Positions 1-8,902 of a stretch of 64,000 nucleotides of DNA are shown in pieces. Made by a program: the position numbers and the translations under genes. The DNA is from Arachnia propionica (GTDB taxonomy: Bacteria > Actinomycetota > Actinomycetes > Propionibacteriales > Propionibacteriaceae). Position 1 is the stretch's first letter. The number at the start of each line of letters is the position of its first letter. The notes beneath the pieces were generated by a model. The model worked only from the letters and a program-made list of their open reading frames with translations. It had not been told where the DNA came from and made no database searches. Location of the stretch: NCBI RefSeq assembly GCF_003859805.1, contig NZ_RQZG01000014.1, forward strand, positions 40,704-104,703. Direction: 5' to 3'.

Positions 1-464
1 AGAACGCCGTGATGGCCGCGATGAAGGACTTCAACATCGGTGGTTTCATCCTCGACGGCAAGATCCGTACCGTCGGTGAGGAGTACAGCAGGAAGCTCCG
101 GGTCAAGACCCCCTCGGTCAACCAGCTGCTCGGCAAGCTCTCGGGCGGCAACCAGCAGAAGGTCGTCATCGCGAAGTGGCTGATCCGCAACTGCGAGGTC
201 CTCATCTTCGACGAACCGACCCGCGGCATCGACGTCGGGGCCAAGGAGGAGATCTACGAGTTGCTGGAACAGCTGTGCGCCCAGGGCAAGGCGATCCTCA
301 TGATCTCCTCCGAACTGCCCGAGGTGCTCCGCATGAGCCACCGCATCGCCGTCATGGCCCACGGCCACATCACCGGAATCCTCGACAACGAGGACGCCAC
401 CCAGGAGAACATCATGGAACTTGCCACGCTCGGCAAGGCGCAACTGAACGGAGAAGCCGCGTGA
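1..464 (+). CDS. Sugar ABC transporter ATP-binding protein, C-terminal part (probably L-fucose)
   Basis: This is the 3' end of a gene that begins before the window. The visible part carries an ABC signature (LSGGNQQK) followed by a Walker B region ([13 protein letters not shown]) and the switch region (ISSELPEV). The LSGGNQQK form and the [12 protein letters not shown] context are typical of the second nucleotide-binding domain of RbsA/XylG/MglA-type double ATPases, which power CUT2 monosaccharide importers from the cytoplasmic face. The stop overlaps the permease start (GTGA), so the two are translationally coupled. The fucose substrate is inferred from the isomerase, kinase and mutarotase genes downstream and is not shown by the ATPase itself. 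Confidence 0.93.
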   Translation, partial: NAVMAAMKDFNIGGFILDGKIRTVGEEYSRKLRVKTPSVNQLLGKLSGGNQQKVVIAKWLIRNCEVLIFDEPTRGIDVGAKEEIYELLEQLCAQGKAILMISSELPEVLRMSHRIAVMAHGHITGILDNEDATQENIMELATLGKAQLNGEAA

Positions 465-1456
465 GCACCACGACCGTGCCCGAGAACAGCCGCACCACAT
501 CATCCATCCTCAAGTCGTCGATGCAGCAACTGTTCGTCTTCGGCTCGCTGATCGTGATCTACCTGATCTTCGTGTTCGCGGCGCCGGGATTCAGCAACCC
601 GGCAGTGCTGTCCGACATCCTGCTCCGCTCGGCCGCCATCGGCATCATGGCCCTCGGCGCCACCTTCGTCATCGCCACCGGTGGCATCGATCTGTCAGTG
701 GGGACGGGGATGGCGCTGGCCGGTGTGATGACGGCCTTCTTCCTGGGCGGCAACTTCCTCAACCTGCCGCTGGCGGTCGGGCTGGTCCTCGCCATCCTGT
801 TCGGTGGCCTCGTCGGAGCGGTCAACGGATTCAACATCTCCGTGCTGGGGCTGCCCCCGTTCATCGCCACCCTCGGCATGATGATGGTCGCCAAGGGCCT
901 GGCCCTGGTGATCTCCAACGCCAACCCGATGCCGATCGAGAACCCGGACTTCAAGCTCTTCGGCAGCCAGGAGTTCATCCCGGGAATCCCCAACGCCGCC
1001 ATCCTCTTCGTGATCCTGACCGTGATCGCCTCGGTCCTGCTGAACAAGACCCTGCTCGGACGCTACGCCCTGGCCATCGGCTCCAACGAGGAGGCCACCC
1101 GGCTGTCCGGGGTGAACGTGAAGTTCTGGAAGACGATGGTCTACGTCACGGCCGGGGTGTTCATGGCGATCGGCGCCATCGTCTTCAACGCCCGCACCGC
1201 CGTGGTCCAGCCGAGTGAGGGCCTGGGCTACGAACTCGACGTCATCGCCGCAGTCGTGATCGGTGGCACCTCGCTGGCAGGTGGACGCGCGAACATCATC
1301 GGGACCTTCGTCGGTGCGGTGCTCATGAAGACTCTCCTCACCGGCCTGCAGATGATGCAGGTCAACCAGTTCTGGCAGTACGTGGTGATCGGCGTCATCG
1401 TCCTGGCCGCGGTCTTCGCCGACAACGTCCGACGAGCACGCGCATCCGCCGTGTGA
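461..1456 (+). CDS. Sugar ABC transporter permease, RbsC-type (probably L-fucose)
   Basis: A 331-residue integral membrane protein of the CUT2 permease family. The GTG at 461 overlaps the stop of the ATPase gene, and the reading frame open upstream of it is a shadow. After a short hydrophilic N-terminus, hydrophobic segments run from about residue 22 to the end. The cytoplasmic-loop stretch [13 protein letters not shown] and the following [15 protein letters not shown] are hallmarks of RbsC-like permeases. It would form the membrane channel with the ATPase before it and the binding lipoprotein after it. Substrate identity is inferred from the operon. Confidence 0.94.
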   Translation: MSTTTVPENSRTTSSILKSSMQQLFVFGSLIVIYLIFVFAAPGFSNPAVLSDILLRSAAIGIMALGATFVIATGGIDLSVGTGMALAGVMTAFFLGGNFLNLPLAVGLVLAILFGGLVGAVNGFNISVLGLPPFIATLGMMMVAKGLALVISNANPMPIENPDFKLFGSQEFIPGIPNAAILFVILTVIASVLLNKTLLGRYALAIGSNEEATRLSGVNVKFWKTMVYVTAGVFMAIGAIVFNARTAVVQPSEGLGYELDVIAAVVIGGTSLAGGRANIIGTFVGAVLMKTLLTGLQMMQVNQFWQYVVIGVIVLAAVFADNVRRARASAV

Positions 1457-1547
1457 CCAATCCCGAACCTCCTCCCACACGAATGAACCCGGGCAGTGAA
1501 AGCCCACCCTCATGAGGACCACGGTCCTCGACCTGAAAGGAAGAACC

Positions 1548-2588
1548 ATGCGACTCAACTCGAAGTGGCTGGCCGTTCCCGCGCTGCTGGCTCTCGGTCT
1601 CAGCGCCTGTTCCACCTCGGCTGCGCCCGGCACCGCCAACAGCAGCTCCTCCGGTGGCGAGTCCTCGACGGCGTCCCAGACGGTGAGCTGTGACATCCCG
1701 TCGGATGTCACCAAGGGTGATGGCAGCAAGACCGTCTACCTGGTCTCGAAGGGGTTCCAGCACCGCTTCTGGCAGGCCGTGAAGGAAGGTGCCGACGCGG
1801 CCGGCAAGGATCTCGGCTACAAGGTCGAGTTCGTCGGTCCCCCGAGCGAGCAGGACGTCTCGATCCAGATCGACCAGCTCGAGACCGCCTTCAAGACCAA
1901 TCCGGCAGCCATCGGTTTCGCCGCCCTCGACACCAAGGCCGCCGCCGACACCCTGAAGAAGATCTCGGATGCCAAGATCCCGCTGATCGCCTTCGACTCC
2001 GGGGTGGACTCCGATGACCCGCTGACCACGGTCTCCACCGACAACAAGGCTGCTGCCGCCGAGGCCGCCAAGCACATGGTCGAACTCACCGGTGGCAAGG
2101 GCACCGTCGGGCTGGTCTGCCATGACCTCACCTCCGCCACGGGCAAGCAGCGCTGCGAGGGCTTCCAGGAGTACATCAAGAGCAATGCCCCCGAGATCAA
2201 GCTGCTCGAGCCGCTGACCGCGGGCAAGGTCGAGGAGGCCACGGGAGCAGCCAAGTCGATGATCCAGTCCAACGCTGACCTCGTCGGCATCTACGGCACC
2301 AACGAGGCTGCGGCCACCGGTGCCGTCCAGGCCGCGAACGAGGTCAACAAGGAGGGATTGCAGGTGGTCGGCTTCGACTCCGGCAAGATCCAGATCCAGT
2401 CGATCAAGGAGGGCAAGCAGGCCGGTGCCGTCACCCAGTCGCCGGTCAAGATGGGATGTGAGACCGTGGTGGCGGCCGTGAAGGCCATCAACGGTGACTC
2501 GCTGCCGAAGACCATCGACTCCGGTTTCGCCTGGTACGACAAGACCAACATCGATGCCGAGGACATCAAGCCGAACCTCTACGAGTGA
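1548..2588 (+). CDS. Sugar ABC transporter substrate-binding lipoprotein
   Basis: A 346-residue periplasmic-binding-protein-like (Peripla_BP_4) lipoprotein. I choose the ATG at 1548, preceded by GAAAGGAAG, over the in-frame ATG at 1512. It gives a short basic N-terminus, a hydrophobic core and the lipobox LSAC around residues 16-19. The mature part has the type I fold pattern (KGFQHRFWQAVKEGADAAGKDLGY, later VVGFDSGKIQIQ). It is the extracellular receptor of the importer encoded just upstream. A strong hairpin directly follows the stop, which often stabilises binding-protein mRNA relative to downstream cistrons. L-fucose is the likely ligand from context only. Confidence 0.93.
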   Translation: MRLNSKWLAVPALLALGLSACSTSAAPGTANSSSSGGESSTASQTVSCDIPSDVTKGDGSKTVYLVSKGFQHRFWQAVKEGADAAGKDLGYKVEFVGPPSEQDVSIQIDQLETAFKTNPAAIGFAALDTKAAADTLKKISDAKIPLIAFDSGVDSDDPLTTVSTDNKAAAAEAAKHMVELTGGKGTVGLVCHDLTSATGKQRCEGFQEYIKSNAPEIKLLEPLTAGKVEEATGAAKSMIQSNADLVGIYGTNEAAATGAVQAANEVNKEGLQVVGFDSGKIQIQSIKEGKQAGAVTQSPVKMGCETVVAAVKAINGDSLPKTIDSGFAWYDKTNIDAEDIKPNLYE

Positions 2589-2596
2589 CACCTGTT

Positions 2597-2628
2597 CCCC
2601 GTCGGGCAGGCCGTCCTGCCCGACGGGG
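2597..2628 (+). terminator. Intrinsic terminator/processing hairpin after the binding-protein gene
   Basis: A perfect 14-bp stem (CCCCGTCGGGCAGG, 2597-2610, pairing with 2615-2628) encloses a 4-nt loop. There is no long U tract, as is usual in high-GC bacteria. It lies between transporter and catabolic genes on the same strand, so it may act as a partial terminator or mRNA stabiliser and let binding protein exceed the enzymes. Confidence 0.8.
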
Positions 2629-2709
2629 TTCTCCCATGACCGGTTCCCGCGCATCGGTGAGTGAAGGAACCAGCAGCGGTCAAGCCACAACGAAGCAAGA
2701 GAGAACAAC

Positions 2710-4473
2710 ATGACGAATCATCCGAAGATCGGTATCCGCCCCATCATTGACGGCCGCCGTCGCGGCGTCCGGGAGTCCCTCGAGGACCAGACCATGAACA
2801 TGGCCAAGCGGGTCGCGGCCCTCTACGAGGCCGAACTGCGTCACCCCGACGGCAGCCCCGTGCAGTGTGTCATCGCCGACACCACCATCGGCGGCGTCGC
2901 CGAGGCCCAGGCCACCGCGGTGAAGTTCAAGCGCGAGAACGTCGGGCTCACCCTGTCGGTGACGCCGTGCTGGGCCTACGGCACCGAGACCATCGACATG
3001 GATCGCACCATGCCGCACGCGATCTGGGGCTTCAACGGGTCCGAGCGTCCCGGCGCGGTCTACCTGGCGGCGGCACTCGCCGGGCACACCCAGCTCGGCA
3101 TCCCGGCCTTCGGCATCTATGGCGAGCACGTCCAGGACGCCGACGACGAGACGATCCCCGACGAGGTGCGGCAGCGGCTGCTGGACTACGCCGTCTGCGG
3201 TCTGGCCGTGGCGCAGATGAAGGGCACCTCCTACCTGTCCATGGGTGCGGTGTCGATGGGCATCGCGGGCTCCGTCGTCAAGGACGAGTTCTGGAGCAAG
3301 TACCTCGGGATGCGCAACGAGTACGTCGACATGAGCGAGTTCGCGCGGCGCGTCAACGAGGAGATCTACGACGTCGAGGAGTACGAGCGGGCCTACGCCT
3401 GGGTGAGGGAGAACTTCACCCCCGGCAAGGACTACAACCCGCCGGAGAACCAGAAGCCGGAGCTGCACGACGACTGGTGGAGCTACTCGGTGAAGATGAC
3501 GCTGATCGCCCGTGACCTGATGGTCGGCAACCCGCGGCTGGCCGAGAAGGGCTGGGGCGAGGAGGCACTCGGACGTGGTGCCCTGGCCGCCGGTTTCCAG
3601 GGGCAGCGGCAGTGGACCGACGGTTTCCCCAACGGTGACCTCATGGAGACCATCCTCAACACCACCTTCGACTGGGACGGCACCCGCACCCCCTACATCC
3701 TCGCCACCGAGAACGATGCGCTCAACGGGGCGTCGATGCTGTTCAACCACCTGCTGACCAACACCGCCCAGCTGTTCAGCGACGTGCGCACCTACTGGTC
3801 TCCCGAGGCCGTGGAACGGGTCACCGGTCACAGGCTCGAGGGGCGCGCCTCCGGCGGCATCATCGACCTGCGGAACTCCGGACCGACCACCCTCGACGGC
3901 TCCTTCGCCGCCACCCGTGACGGCGAACACGTGATCAAGCCGTGGTGGGAGGTCACCGAGGAGGACCAGAAGGCGATGCTGGAGGCCTCGACCTTCGCCC
4001 CCGCCATCTACGAGTACTTCCCGGGTGGTGGCATCTCCACGCACTTCCGCTCCGCCGGTGAGGTGCCGGTGACGATGTGCCGGATCAACTGGGTCGACGG
4101 CCTGGGCCCGGTGCTGCAGATCGCCGAGGGCTGGACGGTCGAGCTGCCCGACGAGGCGGCCACCATCATCGAGGACCGCACCAATGCCACCTGGCCGACC
4201 ACCTGGTTCGTCCCGAACCTGACCGGGGAGGGTGCCTTCACCAGCGTCTACGACGTGATGAACGCCTGGGGGGCCAACCACGGTGCCATCTCCTACGGTC
4301 ACATCGGTGCCCGCCTGATCACCCTGGCCTCGATGCTGCGCATCCCGGTCAACATGCACAACGTGCCCGCCGAGCAGATCTTCCGTCCGAAGAACTGGCT
4401 CAGCTTCGGCACCGCCGACCTGGAGGGGGCCGACTACCGGGCCTGCGCCCAGTTCGGCCCGCTCTACGCCTGA
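2710..4473 (+). CDS. fucI: L-fucose isomerase
   Basis: A 587-residue L-fucose isomerase (EC 5.3.1.25) that interconverts L-fucose and L-fuculose in the cytoplasm. The N-terminus [18 protein letters not shown] matches the E. coli enzyme (about 591 residues) closely. The metal and catalytic residues of that enzyme (E337, D361, H528) have counterparts here at E334, D358 and H524, the last in the segment NHGAISYGH. The ATG at 2710 follows a purine-rich AAGAGAGAA. The enzyme needs Mn2+ as a family property. It sits between the importer and a sugar kinase. No fuculose-phosphate aldolase gene is visible in the window, so it must lie upstream or elsewhere. Confidence 0.97.
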   Translation: MTNHPKIGIRPIIDGRRRGVRESLEDQTMNMAKRVAALYEAELRHPDGSPVQCVIADTTIGGVAEAQATAVKFKRENVGLTLSVTPCWAYGTETIDMDRTMPHAIWGFNGSERPGAVYLAAALAGHTQLGIPAFGIYGEHVQDADDETIPDEVRQRLLDYAVCGLAVAQMKGTSYLSMGAVSMGIAGSVVKDEFWSKYLGMRNEYVDMSEFARRVNEEIYDVEEYERAYAWVRENFTPGKDYNPPENQKPELHDDWWSYSVKMTLIARDLMVGNPRLAEKGWGEEALGRGALAAGFQGQRQWTDGFPNGDLMETILNTTFDWDGTRTPYILATENDALNGASMLFNHLLTNTAQLFSDVRTYWSPEAVERVTGHRLEGRASGGIIDLRNSGPTTLDGSFAATRDGEHVIKPWWEVTEEDQKAMLEASTFAPAIYEYFPGGGISTHFRSAGEVPVTMCRINWVDGLGPVLQIAEGWTVELPDEAATIIEDRTNATWPTTWFVPNLTGEGAFTSVYDVMNAWGANHGAISYGHIGARLITLASMLRIPVNMHNVPAEQIFRPKNWLSFGTADLEGADYRACAQFGPLYA

Positions 4474-4482
4474 GCACGAGGA

Positions 4483-4513
4483 GTGGGGGAGACGACGGGG
4501 TCGTCTCCCCCAC
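4483..4513 (+). terminator. Hairpin terminator after fucI
   Basis: A perfect 14-bp stem (GTGGGGGAGACGAC, 4483-4496, with 4500-4513) and a GGG loop follow the fucI stop by 10 nt. With the hairpin after the binding-protein gene it is the second strong stem inside the fucose cluster, which suggests graded expression along the operon. Confidence 0.8.
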
Positions 4514-4586
4514 ATCCTGACCCCGCCGCGCGAACCGGGCCGTGACCGGGCAGGATGGGGTCAAGACCCAAGAACAGGAGGATGAA

Positions 4587-5984
4587 GTGCCAGCCACCGC
4601 CCTTGCCGTCGACCTGGGGTCCTCCTCGGGGCGCATCATCGCAGGTGTCCTCGAGGACGGCCGGGTCACCGAGACCGAGGTCCACCGGTTCCCACACACC
4701 GCCACGAAGGAGGCGGGGTACCTGTGCTGGGACCTCGTCGCCATGTGGAGTGAGGTGGTTCGTGGGTTGCAGCTCGCCATCGAGCGGTTCCCCGACGCCA
4801 CCACCGTCAGCGTCGACACCTGGGGGGTGGACTGGGTGCCGCTCGATGCCGACGGCAACCCCCTCACCCCGGCCCGTTGCTATCGTGACGAACGCACCGG
4901 CCGAACCCTCGAGGCCTATCGTGAGCGGCTTCCCGAGTCCCGGCAGTGGGAGCTCACGGGCATCGCCCCGGCCACCATCAACAGCTCCAACCAGCTCTTC
5001 GCCTTCCTCACCGAGGAGGCCCACGTCGCGGCCGAGACCGACCAGATCCTCTTCCTGCCAGACTGGTTCACCTACATGCTGACCGGGGTGCGCGGCTGGT
5101 CCCGATCCATCGCATCCACCTCGGGACTGTGTGCACCGGGCGCGCAGGCATGGTCCGAGGAGGTCTTCGAGGCCCTCGGGATCCCGCGTTCCTGGGTCGG
5201 GGAGCTGACCCACGAGTGCAGCGTCGTCGGTCCCTGCAGCGTCGACGGACTGGAGCAGCTCACCGTCGTCCGGGCCGGGGCCCACGACTCCGCCTGTGCG
5301 GTGGCCGCGTTGCAGCGTGACGACGCCCCGACCTGCTTCCTGTCCGCCGGGTCCTGGTCGGTGCTCGGGGTGCTGCGTGACGAACCCCTCATGGGCGACG
5401 ACGCGCGTGCGCTCGGGCTGACCAACGAGGCCAGGGCCGAGGGCGGGGTCAGGCCGCTGTTCAACATCACCGGGCTGTGGATCCTCCAGGAGTGTCAGCG
5501 GGACTGGCAGGACAAGGGGCTGGAGAGCGACATCGTCGCCCTGCTCGAGGAGGCGGCCGCGGCCGCCTCCCTGGGGGTGACGATCGACCCCGACGACCCA
5601 CAGTACGCGCACCCCGGATCGATGGTGGAGCGGGTCACGGCCGCCCTCGAGGAGGCCGGGGCGCCGGTCGGGATCAGCCAGGGGCAGCTCGTGCGTGCCC
5701 TCTGCGAGTCGTTCGCAGAGCGTTACGCCCGCGCCGTCCACGACCTCTCGGCCCTGACCGGGGAACCCCTGACCAGGCTGAACCTGGTGGGTGGTGGCTC
5801 CCGCAACACCTTGCTGTGCGACCTCACCGCCACGGCGCTCGGGGTGCCCGTGCTGGCCGGCCCGGCCGAGGCCTCCACACTCGGCTCCCTTCTCGTGCAG
5901 TTCGAGGTCAGTGGTGCCCTGCAACCCGAACAACGCAACGAGGTGATCGCCGCCACGGCCATGACCCGGACGCACCAGCCATGA
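4587..5984 (+). CDS. Rhamnulokinase-family sugar kinase, probable L-fuculokinase
   Basis: A 465-residue FGGY-family kinase. The GTG at 4587 is chosen because AGGAGG precedes it by a few bases and because it gives the family N-terminus (ALAVDLGSSSGRII). The motif DTWGVDWVPLDADG and the ATPase-fold elements VDLGSSSGR and NLVGGGSRNTLLCDLTA look like RhaB (rhamnulokinase) rather than E. coli FucK. Its position between fucI and fucU argues that it phosphorylates L-fuculose. RhaB-like fuculokinases are known in other phyla, and an enzyme acting on both sugars is possible. The stop overlaps the regulator start (ATGA). Confidence 0.88.
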   Translation: MPATALAVDLGSSSGRIIAGVLEDGRVTETEVHRFPHTATKEAGYLCWDLVAMWSEVVRGLQLAIERFPDATTVSVDTWGVDWVPLDADGNPLTPARCYRDERTGRTLEAYRERLPESRQWELTGIAPATINSSNQLFAFLTEEAHVAAETDQILFLPDWFTYMLTGVRGWSRSIASTSGLCAPGAQAWSEEVFEALGIPRSWVGELTHECSVVGPCSVDGLEQLTVVRAGAHDSACAVAALQRDDAPTCFLSAGSWSVLGVLRDEPLMGDDARALGLTNEARAEGGVRPLFNITGLWILQECQRDWQDKGLESDIVALLEEAAAAASLGVTIDPDDPQYAHPGSMVERVTAALEEAGAPVGISQGQLVRALCESFAERYARAVHDLSALTGEPLTRLNLVGGGSRNTLLCDLTATALGVPVLAGPAEASTLGSLLVQFEVSGALQPEQRNEVIAATAMTRTHQP

Positions 5985-6973
5985 TGGCCGGGGGGAGCAG
6001 ACGCGCCAGTCTCGCCGATGTCGCGAGGCTGGCGGGGGTTTCCAGCCAGACCGTCTCCCGCGTGGTGCGCGGCGCCGCCGTCGTCGCCCCGGAGACCCGG
6101 GAGCGGGTGCAGCAGGCGGTGGAGGAGCTCGGCTACCGTCCCAACCTGGCCGCACGATCCCTGTCCAACCGGAGGACCGGGGTCATCCACATCATCAACG
6201 CCACCCCACTGTTCGGTGGCCATGCGCGCACCTTCCTGTCAGTGGTCCAGGAGCTCGGGTCGAGGGGCTACCAGACCTCGGTCTCGGCGGTCCCGGATCA
6301 GCAGAACCCCGCCTTCGACGAGCTGGTGCCCCTGGGGGTGGACGGGGTCGTCGTGCTCGGCGGGCACGCGGATTCGGCCGATCTCGTCTCGGTGCTCCAC
6401 GACAGGGTGCCCGCGGTCTTCGTCGGGCAACGTCACGGCCTGCCCGACGACGTCGCCTCAGTCGCCATCGACCAGGGTCTGGGAGCACGGCTTGCCACCG
6501 AGCACCTGCTCAGCATCGGCAGGCGACGGCTGCTGCACCTGTGCGGCCCATCCGACTGGCTCGACGCCCACGAGCGCCGTGACGGTTTCCTGGCCTCCTG
6601 CGAGGCGGCCGGGGTCACCCCGCGGAAGGTCTCCGGAAGGTCCTGGTCGGCGGGTGACGGCCACGTGGCGGCGCAGGAGTTCCCGGACGACATCGACGGG
6701 GTCTTCGCCAGCAACGACCACCTGGCCCTCGGCGCGATGCGATGGCTGGCCGAGCACGGCCGGGAGATCCCCGGGGATGTCGCGGTGGTCGGTTTCGACG
6801 ACGCCGAGGGCTCGGCGAACTTCCTGCCACCACTGACCACCCTGCGTCAACCCCACCACGAGGTCGGGGTGTGTGCCGTCGCCCACCTGGCGGCGCTCAT
6901 CGACGACCGGCCGGCGGAACACACCCTGCTGAGCCCCGAACTCATCATCCGGCAATCGACGAAAGGTTCCTGA
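5981..6973 (+). CDS. LacI-family transcriptional regulator of the fucose cluster
   Basis: A 330-residue regulator. The N-terminal helix-turn-helix SLADVARLAGVSSQTVSRVV lies at about residues 9-28, with the hinge helix at YRPNLAARSLSNRRTG. The rest is a periplasmic-binding-like effector domain (FASNDHLALGAMRWLAEHG, VGFDDAEGSANF). ATG codons at 5981 and 5984 are both possible, and the first overlaps the kinase stop. Being inside the fuc operon, it probably senses fucose or a phosphorylated intermediate and represses the operon. Its operator is presumably upstream of the window, since I see no convincing LacI palindrome at the internal junctions. Confidence 0.92.
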   Translation: MMAGGSRRASLADVARLAGVSSQTVSRVVRGAAVVAPETRERVQQAVEELGYRPNLAARSLSNRRTGVIHIINATPLFGGHARTFLSVVQELGSRGYQTSVSAVPDQQNPAFDELVPLGVDGVVVLGGHADSADLVSVLHDRVPAVFVGQRHGLPDDVASVAIDQGLGARLATEHLLSIGRRRLLHLCGPSDWLDAHERRDGFLASCEAAGVTPRKVSGRSWSAGDGHVAAQEFPDDIDGVFASNDHLALGAMRWLAEHGREIPGDVAVVGFDDAEGSANFLPPLTTLRQPHHEVGVCAVAHLAALIDDRPAEHTLLSPELIIRQSTKGS

Positions 6974-6974
6974 C

Positions 6975-7418
6975 ATGCTCAACGGTCCCCTCATCCATCC
7001 TGACCTGTTGGCCGCCCTCGGACGCAGCGGTCACAGTGGGAAGATCCTCATCACCGACGGCAACTACCCGGCGGCGAGTGGGGCCCCGGCCAGTGCGGAG
7101 CGGATCCATCTCAACCTCGCCCCGGGGCTGCTGGACGTCTCCCAGATCCTCGACGTGCTCAAGCAGGCCGTGCCCATCGAACGGGCCGGACTGATGGTGC
7201 CCGCCGCCGATGCGGTCGGCATCGAACGTCCCGATTCGATCCCCGCCCACGACGAGTACCGGAAGGCCCTGCCCGGGGTGACCTTCGACGAGATCCCGCG
7301 CTGGGACTTCTACGAGGCCGCGAAGGCCGAGGACGTCACCGTCGTCATCATCTCCGCCGATCAGCGGCTCTACGCCAACCTGCTGCTCACCATCGGGGTC
7401 CGCACCGCCGACGAGTGA
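6975..7418 (+). CDS. fucU: L-fucose mutarotase (RbsD/FucU family)
   Basis: A 147-residue RbsD/FucU protein starting one base after the regulator stop. The family pattern is clear: LGRSGHSGKILITDGNYPA near the N-terminus, RIHLNLAPGLLDVSQILDVL, RWDFYEAAKA, and SADQRLYANLLLTIGV at the end. FucU converts between L-fucose anomers and so feeds the isomerase with the form it uses. It is the last gene of the fuc operon and is followed by a GC-rich hairpin. RbsD itself (ribose pyranase) is the alternative, but the neighbours favour fucose. Confidence 0.93.
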   Translation: MLNGPLIHPDLLAALGRSGHSGKILITDGNYPAASGAPASAERIHLNLAPGLLDVSQILDVLKQAVPIERAGLMVPAADAVGIERPDSIPAHDEYRKALPGVTFDEIPRWDFYEAAKAEDVTVVIISADQRLYANLLLTIGVRTADE

Positions 7419-7424
7419 GTCCTC

Positions 7425-7459
7425 CCCGCCGCCGGGCGCGACACGTCCCGGGCGGCGGG
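7425..7459 (+). terminator. Terminator of the fucose operon
   Basis: CCCGCCGCC (7425-7433) pairs with GGCGGCGGG (7451-7459), and an inner GGG/CCC pairing lies across a one-base bulge. The structure starts 7 nt after the fucU stop and separates the operon from the lipoprotein gene. Confidence 0.65.
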
Positions 7460-7528
7460 CGGAAATCCCCCCGTTCGGCCTCGTCCTGCCCCATACTCGA
7501 GGGACGAGTCTTCAGTGGGGGAGGAATC

Positions 7529-7960
7529 ATGGTGCTGCGGGGGATGGGTCGAGTGATGTCTGGAGCGGCCATCGTCGTGTCCGGGGTGCTGATGGTGGGG
7601 TGTGCCCCGCACGAGCAGTCCGCGGAGCAGGCCCCGGCACCGGCCGCGGCCAGTCGGCACGACGCCGGGCCACGCATCCCGGAGGGGTACCAGAGCGATG
7701 ACTGCCCGCTGCCGGCCGGGGAACTCGTCTCGGCCATCGGGAGCCAGGACACCTACACCCTGACCTACACCGTGGAGGACGCCTCGGCCTTCGACACCCT
7801 GCTGGCCGAGTACGACGCGCTCGGCTACGAACAGGTCGGCGCCGGGGAACCGGAGATGTTCAAGTCCGCGACGCTCACCAGGGACCGTTGGCAGGTCGAT
7901 CTCGCCTACCCCGAGGTGGCGGGGTTCACGTTGATCGTCACGGCGAGGCTCACCTCCTGA
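7529..7960 (+). CDS. Small lipoprotein of unknown function (paralogue of the one at 11245)
   Basis: A 143-residue predicted lipoprotein. The ATG at 7529 follows GGGGGAGG. The signal peptide ends in the lipobox LMVGC (about residues 21-25), then comes a Pro/Ala/Gln-rich linker and a roughly 85-residue C-terminal domain. I do not recognise the domain. The C-terminal part (FDTLLAEYDALGYEQVGAG...) aligns by eye with the lipoprotein at 11245-11673 ([20 protein letters not shown]...), so the two look like diverged paralogues flanking cysE and the carboxylase gene. It would be membrane-anchored on the outer face. Confidence 0.75.
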   Translation: MVLRGMGRVMSGAAIVVSGVLMVGCAPHEQSAEQAPAPAAASRHDAGPRIPEGYQSDDCPLPAGELVSAIGSQDTYTLTYTVEDASAFDTLLAEYDALGYEQVGAGEPEMFKSATLTRDRWQVDLAYPEVAGFTLIVTARLTS

Positions 7961-8033
7961 ACCGGGACGGGAATGATCGGCCCGGTCCGGGAGTTGTACC
8001 AGTGACGTCGACGCTCCACTGTGAGGAGGGCCC

Positions 8034-8840
8034 ATGGACCCGGAACGCATCGTTGCCGACCACCTGATCTGGGACACGATCCGCGATGAGTGCAGCCGAG
8101 CCGCGGCCAGTGAGCCCCTGCTGGCCGGTTTCCTGTCCCACGTGGTGCTGAGCCAGCCCGATCTCGAGACCGCCCTCGCCTACATCCTGGCCGCGAAGCT
8201 GGACAACGCGACCCTGCCTGCCCTGAGCCTGCGCGACATCATCCTCGGGGTGCTGCAGGAGGAGGAGGGCATCCAACGCGCCATCCGGGCCGACCTGCAG
8301 GCCGTCGTGACCCGTGATCCCGCGACCCCCGGCTATGCCAACCCGCTGCTCTACTTCAAGGGTTTCCACTCCATCCAGGCCTATCGGGTGGCCCATTCGT
8401 ACTGGATGCGGGAGCGTCGGGCCCTGGCGTTGTACCTGCAGTCCCGGATCTCCGAGGTCTTCGCCGTCGACATCCATCCGGCGGCACGCATCGGCAAGGG
8501 CATCATGTTCGACCATGCGACGAGTGTGGTCATCGGTGAGACCGCCGTGGTGGAGGACGACTTCTCGATGCTCCACGAGGTGACCCTCGGTGGCTCCGGC
8601 AAGGAGGGGGGAGACCGCCACCCGAAGATCGGGCGTGGCGTGATGATCGGGGCGGGGGCCAAGGTGCTCGGCAACATCACCGTCGGCCAGGGGGCCAAGA
8701 TCGGGGCCGGATCGGTGGTGCTGAAGGATGTGCCCCCGCACACGACGGTGGCAGGGGTACCCGCGAAGGTGGTCTCCGTGCCCAGCGCGGCCCTGCCCGC
8801 CCTCGACATGGACCAGTGCCTCGGGGTGAGCCCGGCATGA
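8034..8840 (+). CDS. cysE: Serine O-acetyltransferase
   Basis: A 268-residue CysE-type enzyme (EC 2.3.1.30) making O-acetylserine for cysteine synthesis. The ATG at 8034 follows GTGAGGAGGG. An N-terminal helical domain (about residues 1-135) precedes left-handed beta-helix hexapeptide repeats (IHPAARIGKGIMFDHATSVVIGETAVVEDD). The catalytic histidine motifs MFDHAT and MLHEVTLGG are present. The ending VAGVPAKVV is typical. Length is like the longer E. coli form (about 273). There is no cysK next to it, and it appears to be a single-gene unit. Confidence 0.95.
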   Translation: MDPERIVADHLIWDTIRDECSRAAASEPLLAGFLSHVVLSQPDLETALAYILAAKLDNATLPALSLRDIILGVLQEEEGIQRAIRADLQAVVTRDPATPGYANPLLYFKGFHSIQAYRVAHSYWMRERRALALYLQSRISEVFAVDIHPAARIGKGIMFDHATSVVIGETAVVEDDFSMLHEVTLGGSGKEGGDRHPKIGRGVMIGAGAKVLGNITVGQGAKIGAGSVVLKDVPPHTTVAGVPAKVVSVPSAALPALDMDQCLGVSPA

Positions 8841-8902
8841 GCAGCCACGTCGTGGGCCCGGGGATCGGTGACCTCCTGCGACGGCGGGGCAGACCGGTGT
8901 GA

